Below the pieces are notes generated by a model. That model did not search any database and was not told the DNA's origin. It saw nothing but the letters and a program-made list of their open reading frames with translations. Shown here piece after piece: positions 35,201-46,100 of a stretch of 64,000 bases of DNA. Where the stretch lies: assembly GCA_030844895.1 (NCBI GenBank), contig CM061231.1, positions 84,974,706-85,038,705 of the forward strand, in the 5' to 3' direction. Position numbers and translations under genes: made by a program. Each line of letters opens with the position of its first letter. Within the stretch, counting starts at the first letter, position 1. This stretch comes from Ambrosia x helenae. Taxonomy: Eukaryota > Streptophyta > Magnoliopsida > Asterales > Asteraceae.

Positions 35201-35918
35201 TTCTCACCTTTCTCATTTTTTTATAGCCTTTGTAGAATAACCCATCCCTACAATTGATTGGAAATAAAAAGTAAGGAAAAATTAAGTTGAGTAGGATTGG
35301 ACGAAATTGAAATTTCAATTCGCATAGTTACTATTCCATGAAAACAGGATTTTTTTTTTTTTTTTTTTTTTCCGAATGCAACTTGTTTTAATAATAAAAA
35401 AATCAATAACTCTTACAAGTAGGAGTGGGTAAACGGGTCACAAGTTACACCGCTAAATAAAAAAAATACATATTTGAATTTTGTAGGAAGAACCAACAGA
35501 AGAAGTGGGTGGTTGAATTGACACAAGAGGAATTATGTAGTGACACATGGGCATGGAGGAAATATGGTCAAAAACTTATCAAGGGCTCTCCCTTTCCAAG
35601 GTTCTTTATTTGAAAAAAATATATATATCTTATTTATACAAAATAATGGTTGATTTATAAGAGATTGTGGTCTGTAGTATGCGATTGCTTTTGAGATAAT
35701 ATGATATTAATATTTACAATTTGAAGCACACTAAATATATAATTTCTTGTTGGTAATTGGTTTTTGTTTGTGTGATCAGAAATTATTACAAGTGTAGCAC
35801 AACCAAAGCTTGTGGGGCAAGGAAACAAGTGGAACAAAGCCATATGAACCCGAGCATTTTCATTGTTTCATATCTGGGGGAACACATACACCTCGACCCA
35901 TCCACAAAAGTCCTCTAG
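32274..35918 (+). CDS. WRKY transcription factor, group II (IIe-like), C-terminus cut by a frameshift
   Basis: Exons 32274-32605, 35487-35600 and 35780-35918 join in phase to 585 nt (194 aa). The N-terminus is acidic (MDDEWDLYALVRSC; VADFIDDEPL). Exon 2 has WAWRKYGQKLIKGSPFPR. Exon 3 has the zinc ligands as C-x5-C-x23-H-x-H (CSTTKAC ... EHIH). The second intron splits the Arg of the PR motif, the usual R-type position. WAWRKYGQK and the spacing point to group IIe (WRKY22/27/29 type), which act as nuclear activators that bind W-boxes in defence and senescence. The stop follows only nine codons after the last His. A one-base shift would instead continue with the conserved LAGSTRNNKP tail, so the C-terminus is truncated relative to the family. 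The DNA-binding domain itself is whole. Confidence 0.8.
32735..33939. mobile_element. Non-autonomous hAT element in WRKY intron 1
   Basis: Ends CAGTGGCGGATCCAGG and CCTAGATCCGCCTCTG are inverted repeats with two mismatches. The 8-bp CCTATTAT is duplicated at 32727-32734 and 33940-33947. This gives the hAT signature and exact borders (1205 bp). Inside are a GA-rich two-copy 48-bp tandem repeat (33526-33621), a tRNA-like segment on the minus strand, and no transposase. Confidence 0.88.
33739..33808 (-). repeat. tRNA-like segment inside the hAT element
   Basis: On the minus strand it has TGTCTCAGTGGTAAAG (A-box-like) and GGTTTCGGGTTCGACTCCCC (B-box) about 35 bp apart, as in a tRNA or SINE head. 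A full cloverleaf and anticodon arm are not evident, so I do not call a tRNA gene. Confidence 0.45.
33975..35250. mobile_element. Foldback element in WRKY intron 1, filled with CATTGTGTTTTA repeats
   Basis: The left arm (TTAGGATCAAATACACAAG, GGGTGAGAAGGA) is loosely inverted at the right (CTTCTCACCTTTCTC, AATAACCCATCCC). Inner blocks also pair: ATTAACGAGCGTTTTTTATC near 34240 with an inverse near 35010-35035. The centre (about 34325-34970) is an array of the TTCATTGTGTTTTA word. GTGAGAAG arms and the AACGAGCG block link it to the elements at 17.3-19.9 kb. Borders are approximate. Confidence 0.55.
34325..34970 (+). repeat. Irregular array of CATTGTGTTTTA words
   Basis: About 25-30 copies of TTCATTGTGTTTTA or a close variant (TCCATTGTGTCTTA) occur at spacings of roughly 20-40 bp, often separated by TATGTCG, TTCTG or CAACTGGGTTTT. 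The spacing is uneven, so it is not a simple satellite. Confidence 0.75.
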
Positions 35919-36310
35919 CCGGCAGCACTAGGAATAATAAGCCTACGGCGGCTAGCATACCATCCATTGCAAAAAATATGCATTCCTAAACACAAACATG
36001 TGTTAGCGGTAGTTGAATGTCGACATGTAGCAACTGTGATAGTGACGGTGATAAGGAACAAGAGCTTGAATTATGTAATTCTTCAACATGGAAGAAGGAA
36101 TAGAGAATATTTGTGGCAATGGCAAAGTTTTATGGTTGTACTCTTGCGGCCTTTCGCTTTCTTATTTTTGTTCTTTGAAAGAATAAAGAACTCTACTACA
36201 AAACGAATGTTTAGCAAAAATGCACAAATTTTGGATGTGCTTAAGGAGCATGTCTATTATAATAAAACTTTGCATCGTATATGCTATGTTTGTATGGTAT
36301 CATGCACTTA

Positions 36311-38069
36311 CACTACTACAAAATTAAGCGACTGCTACTAAAATTTGCTACCAAATAACACGGTAGCAAATTTTATAAACTTAAGGTAGCAAAGTGATGG
36401 CAAGGCTAAAAACACACTTAATAATAATTTAATATATATTAAATTTTCCCCTAAATCGATCTCTATTCTCCCTAACCTCCATCACCCATAACCTCCCTCA
36501 CTGATAACCTCCATCACCCTAACCTCCATGATAACCCTTCCATCACCCTAAGCTCCATCACCGTAACATCCATCACCGTTATCGATTGATGATACAAATT
36601 CTGTCACCGTTATCGGTTGATTTCATTTTAGGGTTCGAGAATCAGATAGAATACAGGGGAATCGTTTTTCGATCTTCATTTGTTGATTTTCAGTTCAAGG
36701 CCATGTTGCAACTCTCTTCTAATCGTAACCAGATCCTTCACCAAGGTATTCGCCTTCAATCGTTGTTATTATTCTGATTGTTTAGTTGCTTCGGCTGTTT
36801 TACTTTATTCGAATTACTAATTAGGGTTTTGTATTGGATGCTTCTTTGTGTTATTTGTTGCTCTGTTATAGCAGTGTTCAAATAATTAAGTCACTCTAGA
36901 AATATTTATTTATGCTTATTAATTATTAACTTTCTTGTAGCTTAGCCTACTGTTTTTAGATTAGGTTTAATGAAAGTGTAATAAACAGATAATGTGCTGA
37001 CTGTGATTTCACAGACACAGAAGGTTGCGCATAGTGATGCCTACAAGAAGAAGTATTTGCCTCTTGATTTGAGTCGCAAGAAAACCAAAGCCATTCGTAG
37101 ACGTCTAACCAAGGCATCAGGTTCTCTGCTCAATGAATTGCTTTCTTGTATCATGCTACTGCTCTAATTAGTTTTATATGGTCAAGGTTTCATGTTGGCA
37201 CTTTGAAAAGGTTAAGTTTGGTTATTCTTTTAAGCCTTTTTACATATAGACAATTAATCATTTTTACTATTGTTATGTGATTGTAGTAGTGTGTTTTGAT
37301 ATTCAGCATGACATTTGTTAACTTTGTGTTATAGGTTCCAGCCACGTAAGTGTTGATGTGAGCAAGATAGATATGACGACGACGGTTTTGAGGTTCAAGA
37401 TTTCTATGCCGATCATGGTTGCACCCACAACTATGCAAAAAATGTGACACCCTGATGGTAAACACTCCTGTATAAAGCACTACTACAAAATATTTGGTGA
37501 GTGTTCAAACCATCTTGGTGATAATAATTGTTTTTTACATTTTAATGAATGAAGTTATTGCTAGTCCTGCTTTAGATGGTTTGTTGTTTGGAGTGTCAAC
37601 AAAAGCTGCTATATGTAAACACTTTTAGTTTAAATGGTTTGTTTTTGGATGCTTTAGTTTGGATTTTTGATGTATTGATTTGAATGTTATGATTTAAAAT
37701 TTTCATAAATGGATACATTTTGCAAAGAAATGGAATGGCAATATGGTAGAAAGAATACTGCAAAAATGGTAGCAAAACGGTAGCCAAAATATGGCAAAAA
37801 ATGTAGCAAAGTGGTAACAAAAAGCTGTAGCAAAACCGTTGCAAAAGCAGTAGCAAAACGGTGGCAAACTAGCGGTAGCAAAACGGTGGCAAACTAGCGG
37901 TAGCAAAACGGTCTCAAAACATAAAGCGGTAGCAAATTGGTTGCAACAGGGCAATTGCCATGTGTGATTTTGCTACCGAGATTTTTGGTAGCAAAACGGT
38001 GGCAAAAGGGTAATTGCCACCGTTTTGCTACCAAAAATGCGGTAGCAAAAACCCCTTTCTCTAGTAGTG
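36311..38069. mobile_element. Small CACTA element carrying a ribosomal protein exon
   Basis: Ends CACTACTACAAAATTAAGCG and, inverted, CACTACTAGAGAAAGGGG, with TTA duplicated at 36308-36310 and 38070-38072. Subterminal regions are packed with GGTAGCAAAACGGTGGCAAA-type words (right side 37760-38045, left side 36320-36395). There is no transposase. The 1759-bp body holds a captured RPL35 exon and leader-like sequence (36590-36770). Confidence 0.88.
37012..37119 (+). pseudogene. Exon fragment of ribosomal protein L35 (uL29)
   Basis: The plus strand reads TQKVAHSDAYKKKYLPLDLS and then RKKTKAIRRRLTK. This matches the conserved KKYLPLDLRPKKTRAIRRRLTK region of eukaryotic 60S protein L35 (known from memory). 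An AG acceptor precedes it and a GT follows at about 37120, so the piece is one exon with its intron edges. The start and the C-terminal third are missing. Capture by the CACTA element is the simplest reading. Confidence 0.8.
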
Positions 38070-38214
38070 TTAGTAGTCGCCTATTTTTTATTTTTTTTAT
38101 TTTTTTTATTTTTTTTATTTTTTTTTTCTGAACCGGGATGACGTGGAAAAGAGAAGCTCCGAACCAGATTTTTGGTTTTTGACTTAAATTTTGAGTTATG
38201 ATTTTTTTTTTAAT

Positions 38215-38272
38215 TTAAGTAGGAGTTCTCGAGTTCTCTCCCTAACTATGAGTTCTCAATTGAACCTTCCCC
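38215..38272. mobile_element. Right end of a further MULE-like MITE
   Basis: Reverse-complemented from 38272 it reads TAGGGGAAGGTTCAATTGAG and then GAGAGAACTCGAGAACTC, the same style as the MULE and MITE A termini. No matching left end was found between the CACTA element and this point, so it is a truncated copy. Confidence 0.45.
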
Positions 38273-38283
38273 TATATATATAT

Positions 38284-38568
38284 ATATAGGATCCGGATAT
38301 TTTGAAAACTCCTCTGAGTTACGAGAACTTGAGAACTCATCTGGACCAATCATCAAGCAACACCTCATCACCTTTATAATATTTTGTATTTTTTTAATTA
38401 AGGGAAACAAAGACTTTTTACATAACTCTTATGGGTATTTTGGTAATAACACCCCTCCACACCCCACCCCACCCCTACCCCAACAAACCTTCTATAAATA
38501 ATAATAATAATAACAATAATAATTAAAAATCAGATTGTCTCTTTTCTCTCTCACACACTTCAGACACA

Positions 38569-38599
<31 letters not shown>

Positions 38600-40254
38600 A
38601 AAAACAAACACCAACAGATCTGGGCATTTTGAAAATGGGGTGGTCCGATGATGGTGAAAAGGGGGGAAGGTGGTCCGCTTGGTGGCGGCTAACAGTGTTT
38701 TTTCAAGGGTCTTTTCAGGGGGTGGGGGTGGGGGGTGTGACGGCGTCCTACGGTGGTTTTTCAGGGGGTTTGAAGGTGGTTCGATGGGGGTGTGACGGAT
38801 CTGCTAGTGGTGGAGGGGAGGCAGATTTTTTGAGGGTTTGTGGTGGGGTGGTCCGATGATGATGGAAACAGTAAGGTCCTTTTTGAGTTTTGTCTGAATT
38901 TCAATATAAACTTTATTGAAAAAAATGAGTTGGTGTATGGTATTTGTTTGAATTTCATGGCTGCATGGTATTTGATGAAAGCAGAGAATGAGGGATAACA
39001 AAACAGGGGGGGCCTATTGTATTCCTCGATCATCGTTGCTGAAAGAGGGAACTCATTTCTCGTCGTGGTGGATCTATGGTGGTGGTGGATCTAAAGGGTA
39101 TGCTATTATTTTTTTAATTATTATTATTATTTTTATTATTATTATTATTTATGTTATTATTTATTAGTATTATTATTATTATTTTTCTGTTATTATTAAT
39201 ATTATTATTTATGTTATTATTATTTCTGATATTATTTGTGCATCAGTGTAAACTTATTAATATTAATTTTTTGGGTTTTTGTTAGGAGATGCTGTGAAGA
39301 TGATGATGATGTAAAAACACCAGTGTAAAATATGAAATGTGTAGATGCTTAAGGTATAGATCTTTTGTAGTTTTGGTTTTTTTACACTCATGTATTTTCT
39401 GTAGAAGTTGTGGTATATATGTTGTTTTCTGTGGGTTTTTTACACTAGTGTAATACAATGCATAGATGTTGGTTTTTTGGTGGGCATTTACCCGTGGTGT
39501 AATACAATGTATAGATGTTATTTTGGTGGGCATTTACCGTGGTGTAATACATTTTACCGTGGGCATGTACACTAGTGTAATACAATGTATTTTTTGTTTG
39601 TAATAGTTTTGTGTATGATAGATTTTACAATTTTTTATACTGGTGAAAAAACGTTTTTCATACATGGGGGAGAGATGATAAATTAGCAGATGTAAAATTG
39701 TTAGAATTTTGAAATTTTTACACTGGTGTTTTCTACACTAGCGTAATTGTTGTAAAATTTTGTATTTTTTGGAAGATTTACACCAGTGTAAATATGAATG
39801 TAAAGCACCCAATCATCTAGTTTGTTTTTGTACAATAGTGTTTTTTGTGTAGAAGTTTGTGTATAAGAGATTTACACTGGTGTAAAAAATTATTACACCA
39901 GTGTAAAAAACGAGAGTGATACTACAAAATGTTCAATCTGATTTTTTGTTTTAAAAAATTAAATTAATTAAAAAATAAAATAAAGTTTAAAAAATTAAAT
40001 CAGATTATATTATTTTAATTAAAATAATAAAATAAACTTTAATTAAAAAATAACATAATATTATATTATATCTTCTCTCCCATGGCTTTTTACTTAAATG
40101 CCCTTAATTGTACTTTAAGATAATAAAAAAATACTTAATATTCAAGTGAAGACAAAAATCCCAACTTTTGATCTCAACCATTGGATCATGAAGATCAAAG
40201 GTCCACAATGGTTCTCTAGTTCTCACAACTCATAGGAGTTTTCAAAGTATCCTA

Positions 40255-40259
<5 letters not shown>
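38284..40259. mobile_element. Non-autonomous MULE (2 kb) related to the 11.7-kb element
   Basis: The left end TAGGATCCGGATATTTTGAA continues AAACTCCTCTGAGTTACGAG. The right end, inverted, reads TAGGGTTAGGATACTTTGAA then AACTCCTATGAGTTGTGAG. (TA)n abuts both sides. The left part has a CT-rich leader (38560-38598) and a G-rich open stretch (38629-38870) of unknown origin. The right 1 kb carries about nine TTTACACYRGTGTAAA-type palindromes (39240-39910). There is no transposase. The termini and palindrome suggest mobilisation by the same transposase family, an inference. Confidence 0.75.
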
Positions 40260-40308
<49 letters not shown>

Positions 40309-40311
<3 letters not shown>

Positions 40312-42557
40312 AATGTTTGGAACAAGGGTCAAGATCCGAAATCATCTCGCCCCAATCCCTTATCATTTCCTAAAACAAGACTACGCGTGATTATACGCGT
40401 TTAAGCTGTCAATTAACGAGTTTAAAGCCATTTATGAACCTTCCTTAATCGAATATTCGAATTCGTATAAATAGGCGATACCATTAAAATTGATCTCGCA
40501 TACACACTTTGAATATAGTGACTAAAACAACCCATCAATCTTTTACCCCTCTCGTATCTTAATCTTTCTTCAGATCTAAGTTTTTGTTTGGTTGGCTTAC
40601 GTTTCAATTGAACGGCCATCATACTCGGTAAGTTCAAATTAAACTATTCTTTATAGTCGGTTTTAGATTAGGAATAAAAGCCCTAATGGTTTGTTCTTGA
40701 TCTGTACCGAATTTACGATTAATTTTAGGATTTTAAGGTTAGGGTTTCGCTAATAACAGATTTGGGGAAGAAGCTTGTTTACGTTTCTGTTTAAATAAAA
40801 CACAAGATGAGTTATTCACAAAACAAGCTCCCAGACTAGTGGTCTGGGCGTCTTACCTTTAATCCAAGGTCCTGAGTTCGATTCCCGCAAGGGACGGGTT
40901 TTTGATTTTTTTTTATTTCCTTTGTCTTTTCTTTTATCTTCAATAAATATTATATCTCTTTTAATTATTAAAAATAGTAAACTTAACCCAAAATTCTTAT
41001 AAAAGTTATCCTAGCTTATTCAAACCCTAAATTTTATGTTTATAATTTTATTTCCAGAAAAATATTTATTCATTATTTTTAATGTATTTATTTTGTTTAA
41101 ATCATAATTAATTTATTAAAAATTCGTTTTTTTCATCATTTTTATACCAAATTTTTTGTGGAATTATTTCTAACTATTTTAAACTTTTTGGTTAATTTTA
41201 TTTCTGTAAAAAAGGTTAGTTTACCTATTTTTATGATTTAATCCTATTTAATGGATTATATTAAAATAAAATCTGATTTAAATGAATATGTGTAAAATAA
41301 TTTTTTAAAATTATTTTTCACTTATACCACATACTAAGTACTGTTAAAAAATGAAAATAATATTTTTACATTTTATTGGTATTTAAATCCTAATTATTGC
41401 ATTTTAATGTTAATAAATCAATTTAAAAATACAAAAATAACAAATCTTTGAGTTCTATTAATTCTGAAATTATATCCTAATATCTCAGTGACTTATGAGT
41501 TTTACATTTATTTGATTATTTAGTTTCTTCTTTTATTTCCACTTTTACTTCATAATAATTACATAAAATCGTATTATTTAATTTCGAGTCGTTCCATTGT
41601 TTTCACTTTTAATTATTTTACATGTTTTCATAATTTGAAATTATTAAAGGATCATTGATTTTATAAAATTTTCTTTAAATATTAAAATTTCTTAAACCCA
41701 ATTTTAGTTTAAATAAAAATACCATAAAATCCCCAAATTCTAGTCTAGAAACCCTGAATGCCTAATCCTAGATAACATAGACTCTAAATTCTTTCCTTTA
41801 CAAATTATTATTTATTCATGTAGGTTAATCCTTTGGGATACTCTAATCCAAACTTTGCGGTTCGACATATCTCAAGTTAATACACAAACGGTGAGTCTAC
41901 ATAGCCCCTTTTTACTGTTTTACATTTTTGGGGTGAAACATGTTCAAACATTTTTGATACAATAGCAATTACTCATTCTCATTATGTTGAAACTTGTGGA
42001 TTCATTTTGACTGTAACAAAAAGACACAGTACAATCATTAACATTGATCAAGTCGCCTGTTTAGATTATAGTGCTATAGGTCTGACAAACCCACCCCCCT
42101 GCATAAATTCATGGATGATCGAAAACAGTTACACTTTTACTAATTTGCGAGTTAGGTCTTAGTCGACACAAGGTTTGATTGTACAAAAGACGCATTGTTA
42201 CATGTCAGACTCATATTCTTACATTATTCATTATTATATCGCAACTGTGATTACTATACAACACATTGTTTACAATTACATGCAAAACCTATGTATTCTC
42301 ACCAACTATGTATAGTTGACCCCCATCTTTTCAACTTAACATGTTTCATGTTTTATTTGCTATTGGAAGTTGTACAAGTCTTGGAACCCGTAGGAGCTTT
42401 GGACCTAGTTTATATAAATCAAGCTTTTGTAATAATTACTTGTAAGATAAATTGTAAATCGTTTAATATTATTCAACTTTCATTTAGTACCATGAGCTAT
42501 TGAGCAATCATCATTACGTGGCACCTCGTTGTTTCCGCCATCGGTTGGGGTGTTACA
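40309..42557 (+). mobile_element. Ty3/gypsy LTR-like block (possible solo LTR)
   Basis: It starts TGTTTGGAAC (40314) and ends TTTCCGCCATCGGTTGGGGT then GTTACA (42557), like the LTR tail at 501-549. The CTCACCAACTATGTATAGTT landmark is at about 42298. The 2.2 kb is otherwise AT-rich and non-coding. No 5-bp target duplication is visible and no internal region adjoins, so solo LTR status is likely but unproven. Confidence 0.45.
40850..40905 (+). repeat. tRNA-like segment inside the LTR block
   Basis: GACTAGTGGTCTGGG (A-box-like) is followed by GTCCTGAGTTCGATTCCCGC (B-box). The spacing fits a pol III promoter, but the acceptor stem and anticodon arm are not convincing. It is probably a SINE-type insertion or a feature of this LTR family. 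Confidence 0.4.
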
Positions 42558-42586
42558 CATGGTGTGTTTTGACCCTTAAATTATAA

Positions 42587-42923
42587 GGTGATGTTTGTTT
42601 TTGAAAAGGTAAAAGGTCTGCAGTCTACGGACCACATCTACAGACATCTACATGAGAAGATATGGACCAAAGGTTTGCAGTCTGCAAAAAGAAGATTGTT
42701 TGTTTGCTAACATTTGTAGTGTACCCTAACCCTAACCATAACCATAACCATAACCATAACCATAACCATAACCATAACCATAACCAACCACAACCCACCA
42801 TATTCATAACCTACCACAACCCACCATAACCAAAACACATCACCCACCATAACCACTATTAACCACCATAACCCACTATAATCGTAACCAACCACAACCC
42901 TCTTTAATTGTAGAGAGAGAAAC

Positions 42924-42971
<48 letters not shown>

Positions 42972-43105
42972 TGTACAGAGAGAGGGCTATAGAGAGAAAG
43001 GGAGAACTGTAGAGAGGGGGACGGCGGTGAGGAGAGAAGAGGGAGGAGGGGACGGTGGGAGGGGGTGTGAGGGAAGAGAGAGGAGGGCAGCGGAGGGAGG
43101 AGGGA

Positions 43106-43152
<47 letters not shown>

Positions 43153-43464
43153 GGCGACGGAGGGAGGGGAAGCGGTGAAGGGCGACAAGGAGGGGGAGCG
43201 GAGGAGGAGGAGAAAAAGAAGGGGAAGAAGAAGTTTTGATGATGATGATGTTGAGAAGAGAAGAAGAAGAAGAAAAAGGAGAAGATGTGGGAAGATGTTA
43301 GAAAACATAGGTCCATGTCTGCACCAAGAAGAGGTCAGGAAGACCTTTTGAGTGAAATCTCTTCCAAAAAACAAACAACTGTAGACCCCAAACGTATTTG
43401 CCCGTCTGCGCGACGCAGATAAAAGAGGTCAAAAGTGCTTCTGAGCAAAAAAACAAACACCACC
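42587..43464. mobile_element. PIF/Harbinger-type non-autonomous element with satellite-like filling
   Basis: Ends GGTGATGTTTGTTTTTG and AAAAAACAAACACCACC are inverted repeats, with TAA duplicated at 42584-42586 and 43465-43467. Inside, CTGCAGTCTACGGACCACATC-like and GTCTGCAG-like words are repeated. There is a (CCATAA)n run at 42734-42786 and two GA runs (42913-42966, 43110-43150). There is no transposase. Confidence 0.72.
42723..42786. repeat. (CCATAA)n hexamer array
   Basis: Two CCCTAA units are followed by about nine CCATAA units. The array is part of the PIF-type element, not a telomere. Confidence 0.9.
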
Positions 43465-43679
43465 TAACACTTTGTTTGGTTGAAGTGGAAGAGAGGAGTA
43501 AAGATAACATGATGTTTAAAAAGACCTTTGTAAATGGCAGACCGTGTTGGAGCTTGGATTGCACGCTTAGAGCACCCACAGCGGCTCCCATCGGACGGAT
43601 CGAAGAAAAAAATTGCCCCGTTGGAGGGTTGGTTTGGTGTGGGTTGAGCCCGCTCAAGCGGATGATCTAAACTCTGAAT

Positions 43680-43688
43680 GTACTAACG

Positions 43689-43753
<65 letters not shown>

Positions 43754-43949
43754 CTTGCATACTAGCCCAAAGTGTTTAAAAATAGTAAAAAGGACATCGT
43801 AAGTTCCCATATACTTATGTATATATATATATATATATACATATATATGTAAATCATCGTACGTGTGCCTACATACCTTCACATGTCGTACGTATGTATA
43901 TATTGCTTCCTTTCTTAAACTCATGCATATATATATATATATATATATA
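43680..43949. repeat. (TA)n-rich stretch left of the Helitron
   Basis: Long TA runs at 43694-43749, 43818-43850 and 43925-43949. The last run is split from its continuation (49377-49380) by the Helitron insertion. Confidence 0.9.
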
Positions 43950-44404
43950 CTAGTAGGAAACCCGCGCGATGCGGCGGCGGCGACAATTGACAACGCGGTA
44001 CTCATTTTCTGTTAGACTATCAATGGTCTCGTGTTATAGTTTATAGTCCTTAAATTAGTTTTCTTATTCGTGTAATATGTTTCAACTCAAATAAGTTAAC
44101 TTATCAATCCTCACATGCTACATTTGATGTGCATATTTATTCTTAGGTAAACCCAAAGTAAACAAATAAATAGACGTAGATTTTTATAAAGCAATATTAG
44201 AAATAATCTCCTTTCATCGACGACTGAACATATGAAATTTACTCAAACAAAATAGAATAATATACCAAACTCTGAGTTACGTTATCGGTACCGTAAAATG
44301 TACCTATAACACATACCAAAAGCAAGAAAATACAAGACACAACAAATGAAAGGTGCAAAAATCCAAGTACAAACGTTCGAAAAACATAAAGTCAACTAAT
44401 CATC

Positions 44405-44575
44405 AAATCTAAAATGACCAATTTTATATCCTGGTTTAACCATAGCTGGATATCGATCGGTAGGTTTCCTCTAAAATGGTGGCGGATCGGATCACCAAAG
44501 CTGTCAATGTTCACGTGCGTATGTGGTTTTTTGCCATCAGGTATACCTGGATAATGAGGCTTTGTTGGTCTTGAA
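44405..44575 (-). pseudogene. Coding-like fragment in the Helitron, unidentified
   Basis: The minus strand reads RPTKPHYPGIPDGKKPHTHV, then NIDSFGDPIRHHFRGNLPID, followed by a stop near 44400. The phrase composition looks protein-like (a short conserved-looking motif between AG- and GT-like sites). I do not recognise the family. Confidence 0.3.
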
Positions 44576-44991
44576 AAAAAGATAAAAAGTGCATGATATA
44601 ATAGATTTTATTAAGTATGCATATTATAACTTGAGGAAAGTGAATATGAGGTTGCTTAGCATCTAACCTTACATGTGAAACCATCAAAACTACGTAGTTT
44701 TGATTATAACTTTCTAAAAAATTGAATTCCTTTATTCCTCTCCATTAATTTAGCAAACTTTGACTTCCATTCTCCTGATTCACCATTGTCGATCACCTAT
44801 GAGTTATGCAGGCAAACACTTCTTATAGTATGATATTTTATTATCTAATAAAAATTATGATATAGTTGTAGTTATTTTAGCTTCATGATTTAATATAATA
44901 TATTTCTTTGTTAACTTCTGTTGATTATTTATTCTTTTCATTATATTATATATATCTATTAAGTTTAGGACACTTCTACAGTGTCATATTA

Positions 44992-45510
44992 TTATATTGC
45001 ATCGGCCGCCAAAATTGATAGCCTATGACTGTATATTTTGCTGCTTAATAATGCCACACACGTGAAGGACATGGAAAGAATTAGAGGTTCCCAATCGTTT
45101 TTTTTTATTTTATTGCTTTTCGGTTTAGATGCTATACTATTGTCTCCTCTCAAAGAATAAATGGGGTTAACCACAATAATAAATACGATGGCTGCATTAT
45201 TTTCTTGAGGAGGATTTGGAACATCTGTAAATTGTTTGCTACTACCTGGCTGCATTAAATTGACGACAGCGCCTATTGCTTACATGTTTCTGTTGTTGGG
45301 AATTGAAGGACCACATATATGTGACGCTGATTTGACAAACCAGGAAAAGTAAAGTGACCCAACAAGGAAGACGGTTGCGACGGCCAACAACTGTGGCAGT
45401 GGAGCGCGAAGTGGCGACATAAGGACATAGTGAATACGCCGAAGATTACGATCGTCTGCCGACCTAATATTGTGTTTGAGAGTTGTTTGTCTCAACGGAC
45501 GCAAACATTA
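44992..45510 (-). pseudogene. Coding-like fragment with one membrane segment, unidentified
   Basis: The minus strand has open stretches 45504-45280 (with a hydrophobic LLAVATVFLVGSLYFSWFV) and 45255-44992. The first begins RPLRQTTLKHNIRSADDRN. They may be two parts of one captured gene encoding a membrane protein, or chance frames. Low certainty. Confidence 0.25.
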
Positions 45511-45956
45511 GCCCGTAATGCCCCATTTACCTGAAATATAACTATTAACCCCGCGGCGATACGCATGTAACTTTAAACTCTAGTTTCTTTTAAATTGACC
45601 CAAATCCGATGGATAAATTATGTTGACTTTTAGCACCATTCATATATATATTTAACTATATTTTGAATTGGAGGAAGAATTCGTCTATATAATAGATTTT
45701 GATGGAAGATTGAGGAGGAAAACATGTTTGTCTAGTACGTGATCAAAGTCAAAGTTCGCTAAATTAATTGAGAGGAATTAGGGTAAAAAACAAATAAAAT
45801 CAAATTTTTAAGAAAGTTATAATCAAAACAGTTTTGATAGTTTCACATGTATGGTTAGATGCTTAACAACATCATATTAAGTTTCCCCTTACAACTTTCG
45901 TGCCAATATGATATGATTTCAAACTTACGCCTTTGTGGGCTAAGATTATTGGGACA

Positions 45957-46100
45957 CTAAGATTTGGCCCTAGCATAACTCATATAAGATCTGATCGGTG
46001 CTGGCCGACGTTTTGTTTTCTGAGTCCACGTAGTTTTCTCCGGTTTGAGATCGAACACATCACCCTCAAATTTTGTATTTTTTAGCTCATCCAAATTTAT
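45957..46100 (-). pseudogene. Coding-like fragment, unidentified
   Basis: The minus strand reads LDELKNTKFEGDVFDLKPEK, then TTWTQKTKRRPAPIRSYMSY and ARAKS before the stop. The dense charged composition and clean C-terminus look like a true terminal exon. The family is not recognised. Confidence 0.35.

Noticed and set aside
37735..38045. Array of GGTAGCAAAACGGTGGCAAA words, considered as a CRISPR-like or satellite array
   Set aside because: They are the subterminal repeats of the CACTA element, with a matching set at the other end; the host is a plant.
40850..40905. Possible tRNA gene
   Set aside because: Good A- and B-box words, but no convincing acceptor stem or anticodon arm; it lies in LTR-like sequence.
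42723..42786. Telomere-like CCCTAA/CCATAA run
   Set aside because: Plant telomeres are CCCTAAA. This is a hexamer microsatellite inside a PIF-type element with clear ends.
42904..43374. Long Ser/Leu/Pro-rich open frames on both strands
   Set aside because: Produced by (GA)n/(CT)n and purine-rich low-complexity DNA; no start context, no protein-like composition.
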